A stretch of 64,000 nucleotides of DNA from contig NZ_KB905160.1 of the NCBI RefSeq assembly GCF_000378625.1, forward strand, positions 600,952-664,951, given 5' to 3'. The stretch is from Colwellia piezophila ATCC BAA-637 (GTDB lineage Bacteria; Pseudomonadota; Gammaproteobacteria; Enterobacterales; Alteromonadaceae). Position 1 is the stretch's first letter, and each line of letters begins with the position of its first letter. Position numbers and translations under genes: made by a program. This document shows positions 45,136 through 54,700 of the stretch, piece by piece. Below the pieces are notes generated by a model that ran no database searches, was not told the DNA's origin, and worked only from the letters and a program-made list of their open reading frames with translations.

Positions 45136-47598
45136 ATGAATTTAAATAATAAAAGACAGTTTAGGAAAAACCTGATCATCATAGGCTTAGGACTTGCATT
45201 ATCAGCATGTGGTAGTGAAAGCGCTGAAGAGATTATTGAAAATATTGAAGTCCCACAAAATTCAGCGCCTACTATTAGCAGCTCAGCGACTGTTACTGTC
45301 GAAGCTGGCAGTGAATACAGTTATAGCTTAGATGCAGCAGATACTGACGGTGATACCTTGACCTTATCAGCTTCAAGTTTACCTGCTTGGTTGTCTTTTG
45401 ATGAGGCAACAGGGGTTTTAAGTGGTACACCATCTGATAGTGATGTTGGCGATCATGATATTACCCTTACCGTCAGTGATGGCACTGATGAAATCACCCA
45501 AACGTTTACTATTGCAGTTACTTTACCCGTCGTTACGCCACCCGTTAATAATGAACCAGTCATTACTAGCACGGCTGGTGAAGCAGTGGTAGAAGGTTCA
45601 GCATATAGCTATACCTTAACAGCCACCGATACTGATGATGATAGCCTTACCATGGCAGCGAAAACTAAACCTGATTGGTTATCTTTTGATGATGAAACTG
45701 GTGTGTTAATGGGTACTCCAGCAGCTAGCGATGTTGGTAACTATAATATTGTTCTTACTGTAACTGACGGTACTGACGAAGTGACTGACAGCTTTACTAT
45801 TACTGTAAGTGCTTTGGTTGTTGACAATAATGCGCCAGTAGTTACTAGTACCGCTATTGTAGTCGCTGAAGCTGGCTCAGATTATAGTTATACCCTAATT
45901 GCAACCGATGCTGATGATGATAGCATTACTATGGAAGCAACCACCTTACCAGAGTGGTTATCTTTTGATGAAGACACAGGTATTTTATCTGGCATCCCAG
46001 CGGCTGGTAATATAGGTGACCATGCTGTTGTTATTACTGTTTCAGATAACACTATTGATGTGACTGATAGCTTTACTATTACCGTCTCAGACAATGCGTC
46101 GGTCGTAGGTGAAACTCCGCGTGATGCAAGTGAAGCGTCCTTTATCATTTCTGATGGTCTTAATGATTGGGAATCATGGATAGAAACTAATGGTTCTTCA
46201 CAGGTTATTGTTGATGACAATGCAGCTTATGACAATGTTAATGAAGTGACTATTACGGCGAGCGGATTTGTTGCAGGCTATCGCCCTGTGGCAGACGTTG
46301 GCGTACCAATTGATATGAGTGCTTTCGTAAGTACAGGTACCTTTGAATTTGATCTTAAAGTGACCACAGCACCGGCAGGAACAGACGAATGGTTCCTTAA
46401 AATAGAAGGTGGTGCGGGTACTCTTAATGATTACAGTATCTTTAAAGATAACGGCGACCATAGTGCTATTGAACTGGACGTTTGGCAGCACTATAGCTTC
46501 AATTTAAGTGACTTAGCAGGTCTTGACCTTACTGCAATTAATAACGTCATGTTATTCCCTGCTTGGGGAAGTAATAGTGGTGCAGTTTACCAATTAGATA
46601 ACTTTGCTTTTTACCCTAATGGCGCTCTAGAAAAAGAACAGAGTACCCCTGGTGAATCCGGCGACGGTGCAACAACAACTGTTGCTGCAGGTGTTGATTT
46701 TGAAGGCCCACAATTAACGTGGGAGTCATTTGATACTGATAAAGTTCAGTATGTTGCTAACCCTGTTACCACAGGAATAAATACTTCTGCTACCGTCGCT
46801 TTATTTGATGTTCTTCAAGATAATGGCGAGTGGATTGGCGCATTAACTCAAGGTATTACTAGTTTTGAGTTAGACACAACTAACTGTCTTGTTAAAATGG
46901 ATGTTTACAAAGACACCATTAGTGAAGTTCATGTGAAATTTCAAAAAAATAATGGTGTTAATGGTGATGGTATCATGTGGGGTTCTCATGGCTCAGTTGG
47001 GGTAGCTAATACCGTAGTGAACCAATGGGAGACCTTAACTTTTGATACTTGTCATTGGGTTGGTCTACCTGAAACTGATAATATTGGTGCTTTGGCGATA
47101 TTTCCTGATAAAACAGCTGGCAGAAGCCAAGATACTATGAACTACATTGACAACATCATGTTCACTGGCGGAGTCGTTGTTGAGCCACCAACAGGCGAGT
47201 TAGTGGTTGATGGTGGTTTCGATAGTGGTGCTGGAAGCTGGACTGGCGCTAACATTATTACCGAAGGTGACAACAACGTTTATTTCGCGTCGGTTGCTAC
47301 AGCCGCTAATCCTTGGGACGTTAACTTAAGCCAAGTGATGACGCTTGTGCCAGGTCAAACTTATACGTTAACGTTTAGAGCAAAAGGAGACAGTCGTACG
47401 ATTATTGCGGGTCTTGGTGAAAACCATGGTCCTTGGGCTGCTAAAACCGAGATATTAACGTTAACCGCAGATTGGACGACTTACACTTATACCTTTACGA
47501 TTGATTTTGGTGATGATAATAGCCGAGTATTGTTTGATATGGGCGATCAAGTGGGTGATGTATACCTCGATGATATTAGTGTAACTGTCGTTGATTAA
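45136..47598 (+). CDS. Surface glycan-binding lipoprotein with three Ig-like and three carbohydrate-binding-like domains
   Basis: This 820-aa protein has a lipobox (LALSACG, Cys25). Three repeats of about 95 aa (residues 37-325) carry the He_PIG/cadherin-like pattern: an AGS.YSYSL opening, D-x-D-x-D-x-L runs, LPxWLSFD and GTPxxxDVG. Next comes an ExoP-like beta-sandwich (about 330-495) with ELDVWQHYSFNLSDL and MLFPAWGSNSGAVYQLDN. A middle beta domain (about 510-680) and a C-terminal CBM4-like domain (GELVVDGGFDSGAGSWT to the end) follow. There is no catalytic domain, so it is likely a laminarin-binding surface protein, the gammaproteobacterial counterpart of SusD/E. The gene is under a class B operator and followed by a strong terminator. 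Confidence 0.83.
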   Translation: MNLNNKRQFRKNLIIIGLGLALSACGSESAEEIIENIEVPQNSAPTISSSATVTVEAGSEYSYSLDAADTDGDTLTLSASSLPAWLSFDEATGVLSGTPSDSDVGDHDITLTVSDGTDEITQTFTIAVTLPVVTPPVNNEPVITSTAGEAVVEGSAYSYTLTATDTDDDSLTMAAKTKPDWLSFDDETGVLMGTPAASDVGNYNIVLTVTDGTDEVTDSFTITVSALVVDNNAPVVTSTAIVVAEAGSDYSYTLIATDADDDSITMEATTLPEWLSFDEDTGILSGIPAAGNIGDHAVVITVSDNTIDVTDSFTITVSDNASVVGETPRDASEASFIISDGLNDWESWIETNGSSQVIVDDNAAYDNVNEVTITASGFVAGYRPVADVGVPIDMSAFVSTGTFEFDLKVTTAPAGTDEWFLKIEGGAGTLNDYSIFKDNGDHSAIELDVWQHYSFNLSDLAGLDLTAINNVMLFPAWGSNSGAVYQLDNFAFYPNGALEKEQSTPGESGDGATTTVAAGVDFEGPQLTWESFDTDKVQYVANPVTTGINTSATVALFDVLQDNGEWIGALTQGITSFELDTTNCLVKMDVYKDTISEVHVKFQKNNGVNGDGIMWGSHGSVGVANTVVNQWETLTFDTCHWVGLPETDNIGALAIFPDKTAGRSQDTMNYIDNIMFTGGVVVEPPTGELVVDGGFDSGAGSWTGANIITEGDNNVYFASVATAANPWDVNLSQVMTLVPGQTYTLTFRAKGDSRTIIAGLGENHGPWAAKTEILTLTADWTTYTYTFTIDFGDDNSRVLFDMGDQVGDVYLDDISVTVVD

Positions 47599-47646
47599 AG
47601 TGATACTAAATTAGAATCAGTACTTTAGATTAACTTGCTGACTTTA

Positions 47647-47680
47647 AATGCCTTTAAACATCTGTTTAAAGGCATTTTTT
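47647..47680 (+). terminator. Strong intrinsic terminator after the surface lipoprotein gene
   Basis: A perfect 14-bp stem AATGCCTTTAAACA/TGTTTAAAGGCATT with a 2-nt loop ends in a run of six T residues (47675-47680). Confidence 0.9.
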
Positions 47681-47921
47681 ATGAAAGCTGGTAAGTGATG
47701 AACTGGGAATCTCGATGTCATAGATGGTAAACGGGTTATATTTTCCTTGCGCAGCTGGCAAACAGACAGGTTGAAAGTCGCCTTGGTATTCCCTTGGTAA
47801 GCGTCGGATAGTGCTAACCCTAGGGTTCTTATGAGTAAACATCAGTCTCACCCTCGCTCTCACCCTTAAACTAAATCGGCTAAATAGGGCTGCTCTACTC
47901 GGTAACATAAGCAGGAAATTT
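47681..47921. other. Intergenic region before the GH16 gene at 47922
   Basis: This is a 241-base gap with higher GC than its surroundings and no operator of either class. A minus-strand open stretch covers it but shows no recognisable domain. The GH16 promoter should be here, with AGGA before the ATG. Confidence 0.4.
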
Positions 47922-49478
47922 ATGAAAAAGATAAATATTTTTAAGAATATAGCTGTTGGCCTCATTATTGTAATAATGAGTACTATCACCTTGTTTTTTA
48001 TTGCTCAAGCAAAAGAATCAAATCATCCAGCAAGTAACAATAAATCATGGCAACTGGTGTGGTCAGACGAATTTGACGGCCATGATATTGATGGCAATAA
48101 ATGGAGCCATGTGGTTGATTGTTATGGCGGCGGCAATAATGAGCAGCAATGTTATACCGACCGACAACAAAATTCTTTTGTCAAAGATGGTTTGCTCAAC
48201 ATTATTGCTCAACGTGAAGATTTTGTTGGCTCGGCCAACGCTGATGGCAGTATGAGCCGTACCACGACCTTACCCTATACCTCCTCAAAGTTACGCACCA
48301 TGAATAAAGGCGACTGGCTATACGGTCGCTTCGAAATTCGGGCGAAATTGCCATACGGGCAGGGCACATGGCCAGCCATTTGGATGTTACCCACGGATTA
48401 TGTTTATGGCGGCTGGGCTGCCTCGGGTGAAATAGATATTGTTGAGGCGGCAAATTTAAAAACGCCTTCAGGCGCAGTTGACGCTATTAAAAATGAATTA
48501 GAGTCACGTATTCATGGCACCTTGCATTTTGGTGAGGCTTGGCCAAACAATGTGCATTCAGGTACCGCTTATAAATTTGCAGCAACGATGAATCCAGCCG
48601 ATTCGTTTCATACCTATGCCATTGAGTGGCAAGAGGGGGAAATTCGCTGGTACGTAGATGACATTCACTATGCAACACAAAGAAAGTCAGGTTGGTATAG
48701 TAAGTACTTACTAAATGATGAGTTAGTGGTTGGCGAAGGCAGTGCTCCTTATGATCAAAAATTTCACCTTATTTTAAATCTTGCCGTCGGTGGCGCTTGG
48801 GCGAGCGGTGCTAATAATAAGGGCATTGATGAAGCCGCTTATCCGCAAAAATTGCAAATCGATTATGTCCGCGTTTATCAATGCAATTTATCTGTTAACA
48901 CAGGAGCAGGCTGCGAAACCATTGGCGAAAATGCTGAATTGGTTAAAGGCCATAAAATTATTACTCCTGATAAGACCTTGGCCCTTGGCGCCAATTTCGA
49001 CTTATACCAATCAGCGCTAAATGAAGTATTAGTATTCAATCTCTATGATCCCGGTAACTCAATTAGTTACCATGAAGTAACCACTGAAAATGGTCGTGCA
49101 CTTAGCATTAAGCAACAAGGTGATAACGGCAATATTGCTCTACAATATCCTGCTCATGCCGATTTAAGTCATTTATTTGAAAAAGGGCAATTAGTTTTTG
49201 ATGTTAAAATAAAATCTCGTGAAACTAACAGTAAATTATTGGTGAAACTGGGTAGTGGTTGGCCTATGGTGAGTGATGTAGAATTACCTCACCATAAAAT
49301 AGGCCAATGGCAACAAGTTCGCTTGAATATTGCAGAGCTTATAAATAGTGGTAATAGTAAGCACACTGATCCGTTGATGAAAGCGGTGATAAATAATATT
49401 CATAGTTTGTTTGTGGTTGAGCCGAAAGGGCCGATGGAATTGTTATTAAAGAATATCCGTTTTGAAAACAGACCATAG
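47922..49478 (+). CDS. Secreted GH16 endo-beta-1,3-glucanase (laminarinase) 1
   Basis: This 518-aa enzyme has a signal peptide (residues about 1-30, cut near AQA). The GH16 domain starts WQLVWSDEFDG and contains CYGGGNNEQQCYTD, YGRFEIRAKLPYGQGTWPAIWML and the catalytic motif GEIDIVE with Glu170 (nucleophile), Asp172 and Glu175 (acid/base). It ends at VDYVRVYQ-type YVRVYQCN (about 325). The C-terminal part (about 350-518) is a diverged ExoP-like beta-sandwich with KIGQWQQVRLNIAELI. Endo-cleavage of beta-1,3-glucan is expected. No class B operator precedes it. It follows the surface lipoprotein on the same strand but beyond a strong terminator, so it is a separate transcript. Confidence 0.9.
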   Translation: MKKINIFKNIAVGLIIVIMSTITLFFIAQAKESNHPASNNKSWQLVWSDEFDGHDIDGNKWSHVVDCYGGGNNEQQCYTDRQQNSFVKDGLLNIIAQREDFVGSANADGSMSRTTTLPYTSSKLRTMNKGDWLYGRFEIRAKLPYGQGTWPAIWMLPTDYVYGGWAASGEIDIVEAANLKTPSGAVDAIKNELESRIHGTLHFGEAWPNNVHSGTAYKFAATMNPADSFHTYAIEWQEGEIRWYVDDIHYATQRKSGWYSKYLLNDELVVGEGSAPYDQKFHLILNLAVGGAWASGANNKGIDEAAYPQKLQIDYVRVYQCNLSVNTGAGCETIGENAELVKGHKIITPDKTLALGANFDLYQSALNEVLVFNLYDPGNSISYHEVTTENGRALSIKQQGDNGNIALQYPAHADLSHLFEKGQLVFDVKIKSRETNSKLLVKLGSGWPMVSDVELPHHKIGQWQQVRLNIAELINSGNSKHTDPLMKAVINNIHSLFVVEPKGPMELLLKNIRFENRP

Positions 49479-49524
49479 TTAGTATTTTATTTTACTAACA
49501 GGACACTAATACAGACTGGTGAAT

Positions 49525-49546
49525 AACGGGGGTACATGCCCCCGTT
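49525..49546. terminator. GC-rich hairpin between convergent GH16 and GH fragment genes
   Basis: An 8-bp stem AACGGGGG/CCCCCGTT with a 6-nt loop lies 47 bases beyond the GH16 stop. It has no T tract in either direction, so it may be a weak terminator or RNA-end stabiliser. Confidence 0.45.
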
Positions 49547-49569
49547 CAACGGCGTCTTTTATCTCTGTC

Positions 49570-49959
49570 TCAATCAAGCCAAAGCTGCTTTATCTCAAAA
49601 TAAACATCTCGAAATTCAGTGCTGTACCAATCACCAGAGGTTTTTAGTTTTACAAGACCAAACCATTCTTCAATATCATTTGGATCTTGGCTGTATGAAT
49701 CTTGTAAACCAAACTTCCACCAGGCATCTAAATACTCATGAATAACAACACCAGTTATCGGCATTGAAGCGCTGTGAATATCATTTAAGTTTTGCAATAA
49801 CCCATTTGTTTGATCTGCAACGGTATTGCCACCATAACCGTAATTGGGCGCACCCACTCGATAAGCATTTGGCGAGACACTTAAACCGGTTTCAGTGATT
49901 AACAGAGGCAACTTTGGATAACGCGGTTTTAGCCTGTCTAACACGGATAAATACTGATA
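49570..49959 (-). pseudogene. C-terminal fragment of a clan GH-A glycoside hydrolase
   Basis: About 130 codons remain, starting after a TAA at 49962-49960 with YQYLSVLDRLKPRYPKLPLL. The text LLITETGLSVS has a Glu in the place of a clan-A nucleophile. GVVIHEYLDAWWKFGLQDSY, EEWFGLVKLK and FEIKQLW then end it at 49570. The N-terminal catalytic part is absent. The fragment starts inside the last codons of the adjacent GH16 gene in another frame, as after a deletion that joined two genes. The hydrolase family cannot be named with confidence. Confidence 0.6.
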
Positions 49960-51652
49960 TTAGTAACAAGCATAAGAGGTTATATAGAGCACCGCCACTG
50001 CTTTTTTCTGGTTCATCTATTACATTATCTCCAGGGGTAACGACTTGGTTTTGTGCGATGCTAAACTGAATACTGCTTGAGGTTGACTGTGCTGGCAAAC
50101 CATTGTCAGTTACCGTGACTTCAATTTTGTGGGAACTGCCTCCGATCATAGTTGCGGGGTCAAAACTTAGTCTTTCATTGGTAATGCTCGGGGAGGGGAT
50201 GGCACCACCGATAAGCCAAGAGTAACTGAGGCTATCGTCAATATTGTCATCCAAGGCGACAGCGGTAATTTCAACCATGCCATCATTAAGCGCTATTTTT
50301 GAAACTGCAACATTGTTTTGTTTGATGGTTAACATTACTGTTGGCGCTATATTATCTTCATCGACAAGGCAACCAACCGTGTTAACTGCCTCGTTGGCAG
50401 CTGTATTTGGACATTGATCAATATCATCGCTAATACCGTCATTATCTTCATCTAGAGCAACTAAAGTACAACCAACATTATCAACAGCCTCGTCTGCTGG
50501 CGTATTTAGACATTGATCAATATCGTCAGTAATACCGTCGTTATCTGCATCTTCAAGGGAGGGCAGACAGTTAACCGTCGGATCATTTGGACATTGAACA
50601 GTGTCATCTATAGGGCAGCCAACACTATCAACTAGCTCGCCTTCAGGAGTATTGGCGCATTGATCGATATCATTGGCGATACCATCAATATCATCGTCAG
50701 CAAAGACAACTGGGGTACTTTCATTACATTGTTTGGCATCATTTTGATTGGTTGCAGTGCAATGAGCTAGGTAATCAACTTCCATAGTGGCTTTGCTGAG
50801 GTTAGCATCAATGTTGCCGCCTAAGTTGCCACCCATAGCTACATTTAGCAAAACAAACATCGGTTCTTTGTATTGGGGGCAGTTTGATACGTTATGTGAG
50901 GTAACTAAGGTATCGTCCATGTAAAAGGAAATGTTGTTTTCATCCCATTCAATGGCATAGTTATGCCAGTCAAGCACGTCACTAGCCCCCTTTGGATAAG
51001 CGAATCTGACTTCTTGTCCGCAACTCGCGCCACCGGTATTAAAAAAATTGGTGATATAAGTTGCTGGATTATTGGAGAACCATTCCCAAACGTCAATTTC
51101 ACCTGCACCTGGATTTGGCCAGTGGATAGTGTCGTTATCATTTTTTTTAGGGCTTTCGGCAATACGGTTTTCTAACATCCAAAATGCTGGCCAAGTGCCA
51201 CCCTCTAAATTATGAAAACGAAGTCGAGACTCGATACGACCGTATAGAAATTCTCGTTTGTCTTTGCCGTTAATTCTGCCTGAAGTCCAGCTTCTTGCTT
51301 GATTATTTAAGCCGGTACAATTAACTTGCTGCTTGCGAGCAATTATTTTTAAAGTACCGTCTGAGACATCAAAATTTTTATTCACTGAGCTATCATCATC
51401 GGTATAACATTGAACTTCGTTATTATAGTTGGCATCAATTTGCGCGGTCCAATTTTGCCAATTTACGCCAGTACCATCAAACTTATCAATAAAAGTAACT
51501 TCCCAACCAGCAAGTGCCGATGTCGACATCAGTAAACTCGATAAACAAAAGACTAATTTACTTTTTTTCTTGATGTTGTCTTTTATCGTAGCAATAAGTG
51601 TTTTGTCATTACTATTGCCTAACTTATTTATTTTATTCATATTAAATCTCAT
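49892..51652 (-). CDS. Secreted GH16 endo-beta-glucanase 2 with TSP3 repeats and GlyGly-CTERM-like tail
   Basis: This 586-aa protein has a signal peptide in residues 32-48 (cut after ALA). A GH16 domain (about 50-300) has catalytic GEIDVWEWF, Glu185 and Glu190. Three or four TSP3-type calcium repeats follow (DIDGIANDIDQCANTPEGEL pattern, about 315-440). An Ig/PKD-like domain comes next (about 445-545). The C-terminus is SSGGALYNLLCLLLISVFIRVRQ, a GlyGly-CTERM-like sorting signal with a hydrophobic helix and basic tail. The last dozen residues (AKTALSKVASVNH) are read from what is otherwise a different gene fragment, so the original end was probably altered. Rhombosortase-type processing is expected. 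No class B operator lies nearby. Confidence 0.85.
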   Translation of the reverse strand: MRFNMNKINKLGNSNDKTLIATIKDNIKKKSKLVFCLSSLLMSTSALAGWEVTFIDKFDGTGVNWQNWTAQIDANYNNEVQCYTDDDSSVNKNFDVSDGTLKIIARKQQVNCTGLNNQARSWTSGRINGKDKREFLYGRIESRLRFHNLEGGTWPAFWMLENRIAESPKKNDNDTIHWPNPGAGEIDVWEWFSNNPATYITNFFNTGGASCGQEVRFAYPKGASDVLDWHNYAIEWDENNISFYMDDTLVTSHNVSNCPQYKEPMFVLLNVAMGGNLGGNIDANLSKATMEVDYLAHCTATNQNDAKQCNESTPVVFADDDIDGIANDIDQCANTPEGELVDSVGCPIDDTVQCPNDPTVNCLPSLEDADNDGITDDIDQCLNTPADEAVDNVGCTLVALDEDNDGISDDIDQCPNTAANEAVNTVGCLVDEDNIAPTVMLTIKQNNVAVSKIALNDGMVEITAVALDDNIDDSLSYSWLIGGAIPSPSITNERLSFDPATMIGGSSHKIEVTVTDNGLPAQSTSSSIQFSIAQNQVVTPGDNVIDEPEKSSGGALYNLLCLLLISVFIRVRQAKTALSKVASVNH

Positions 51653-51735
51653 ACATCTTAAATTTCATATTTCTTGAAAAACTGCTAATAGTGATAACTA
51701 ATTATGTTTACTTATAGCTATCACTAAAAGCGTGT

Positions 51736-54700
51736 TTATAACGAGCGTAAAAAGCTTAATAGTGCCGATTTTTCTGAGTCAGAAAGTGCTTTATACAAGG
51801 TGGTAGAATTTTCTGATTCACCGCCATGCCATAAAATAGCTTCTTCTATGCTTCTAGCACGGCCATCATGTAAGTAAGCGTGATGTGGAGTACAAACTTC
51901 ATTGCCTTCGCCACCAATAAAGTTTTCAACTCCACCAGTAACACACGCGGCTAAACCAAGGCCCCAAAGTGGTGTAGTACGCCATTCACTACCACTGGCT
52001 AAACCTTCACCTAAGTTATCAGCAAGGCCTTCGCCCATGTCGTGAAGTAACATATCAGAATACGGATGTATGGTTTGATTACGTACTTCTGCCAGAGGAT
52101 GGAATTCACTGGTTTGGAAGGTTTTGGTATGACAGTCGACACAGCCAATTTCTTCAAATTTGGCACTACCAGCAAGTATTTGAGTATCTTCGACGCCCGC
52201 TTTCCATACACGCTGAGGACGTACACCTAAGGTAGAAATATAAGTGACCAAATCATTGAGGTTATCTTCAGGCATTATTGGCTTAGACCCTCCACAATTA
52301 GCTTGTTCAGCACCACAATCAAGGTTAGGTAATACCGAGGTACGAACACCAATATCGGTATTTAATGCACCAGCAACTTGATGACGAACACTTGAAGTAG
52401 CCGCTTTCCAACCAAAACGTCCTAGTCGGGTTAAGTCGCCATTTTCAGGATCAATCGTTTTGTTGGCCACACCTGATATGCCGTTATCATCAGCATCCTC
52501 TGGATCGGCTAGGGCGATTATATCTACTTCAGGAATTGCTTCCAGCAAACCTAAACCAACTAATCTTGGAGCGATTCGCGCCGAGAATGTTGCGGGCCTT
52601 GTACCACTAAATTGATAGTTAGGTCTACGTAAACCATTGCTTAATTCAATCCAAGCAGCAAGCGAGACATTTCCTTCACCACCACTACCATTTGGTTGTA
52701 AAACACGACCAATAGCTGGATCAGGGTTGCCATCAGCATCACCTACTTTAAATACCCAGCGATCTAGCAGTTCACCATTTTCAGCAACGGGAGCACCACC
52801 ATTTCTTGCGTGACAATCTACACAACTCTCGTTGACATAACGCACACCTGACAAGCCGACGTTGTCATCAAAAACACCATTGTCAGCATCTTCATCATGC
52901 GTACCATCGACAAAAGACGAGTGGTGGACACGGCGACCTAAAAGGAACGTTTGAGCGTTGTCATAACCTAAATTAGTCGCCATTTGCATGAAATGATTAT
53001 CAGGCTCATCGGTATATTGATAGTGTAAGCTTGTATTGCCACCTAACCAATATTGCTCAGGTATTTTTGCACTGTCTTCCGGGTATGGTCCAGAGATTTC
53101 TGTATACCATGGCACTATGCCTTCACCGACAATATAGAGGAAGGTTGTGCCGTAGTAGTTAGATTGGCCGCGCGGAAGACCCGGGGCACTAAATTGACTT
53201 ACCTCAAATTCCATTTCATCGCCGATGCGAATTTCGCGACCTAGGCGAGTATTCTCATTACTGGTTTTTTGATAGTTGTAATAGGTGACACCATCTATCA
53301 CCTCAGTACCCATAAATTGCATAATGCCATTACTGGCATATTGAGCAACAGTGGTAAATCCTTGGTACCACCAACGGTTTTCTGCTTCTCTATCACTTAA
53401 AGGGAATATAGTACGGACATTCATTTCAATGGTATCGCCACCTTTCGCCACGTAATCAATAATTTCGATATTGCTGGCACGGTTCTCGAAATAAAACTTA
53501 ACGTAGTGATCGTAACTTTGAAATTGATCTTCTTTTGCGTGGCGAGTACGTGGACGATCACTAAAACGTGTGATCAAGGTGTCTTCAGTTTCCACCTGAG
53601 TATCTGGCTCTAATAGGGTAGATGCATTATATAACGCCGTTATATCACCTAAAACTCCATAAGGTACCAGCCACCAAACACCGTGTAGGCCTTCACCATT
53701 GCTATCACCCGCTTGAGTATCTCCTGCATAGAAATACAAAGGGCGGCCGTTATGGGCTGCTTGTAAGCTTCCATCGTTTCTCGTTATGGTGCTTAAGCCA
53801 TTTACGCCAGAAGCTTCAACATCATCTACCAGTACAGGAGGCCATGATGTAACGCAACCTTCGTTACATACACTCGCTTCTGGAGTCGCTAAGTCATTAT
53901 CAAATACATACAAGGTAAAACCCGGTTCAGCAGAGTCTGCGCCGCCAGTTAAACGTTCATTTGCATAAGAAACTTCCTGGTTGACCGAAATGATTTCACA
54001 GCCTAGAGCATTTACTAAAGTACCTTCAGGCGTGTCTGGGCAACTATCTAAGTCGTTGGCAATGCCATCGTTATCGTCATCAATAAGACTGACAATTTGC
54101 AGCCAGTTGATATTAAATGAGCCTGAGTTGACAACAAGACGTAAAGTATGGGAACTGGTAGCATCGGCGATGGCAAAAGAATTAACGTTATGGGTGACAT
54201 ATGTCTGCCAACCGCCGGTACTATTAACGCTATCACTGCCAATGGTATTACCATTTATTGATAGGGTATATTGACCACCACCGGACTGTGATGCTACTCG
54301 GGTATTAATTGTATAAGTACCTGCTTCTAGGGTAACCGCATACTCTAACCATTCACTCGCTTGGGTGTAACCAATATTATAACCACCGCCTTCATCGGTA
54401 GTAACTTCGATATCGACTGAATCATTTCGATAATTAGCACCGCCGTCATTGGCAGGGGTAGTATCAAAGTAGTTAATGTAATCTTCTGCTTGAATGGTTA
54501 TATCAACCACTTGAACAATTATTTCACAGCCTTTTTGATCTACCGATTTACCTGCTGCTGTGTCAGGGCATTCATCAACATCATCAGCAACGCCATCGTT
54601 ATCGGCATCTGCAATGATTGCACAACCAGTGTCATCTACTTCAGCGTATTGTGCTGTGTTAGGGCAGGCGTCAACATTATCAGCAATACCATCGTTATCG

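Noticed and set aside
47666-47989. 107-codon minus-strand ORF overlapping the GH16 start
   Set aside because: Overlaps the signal peptide of a confident gene, no recognisable domain; probably chance.
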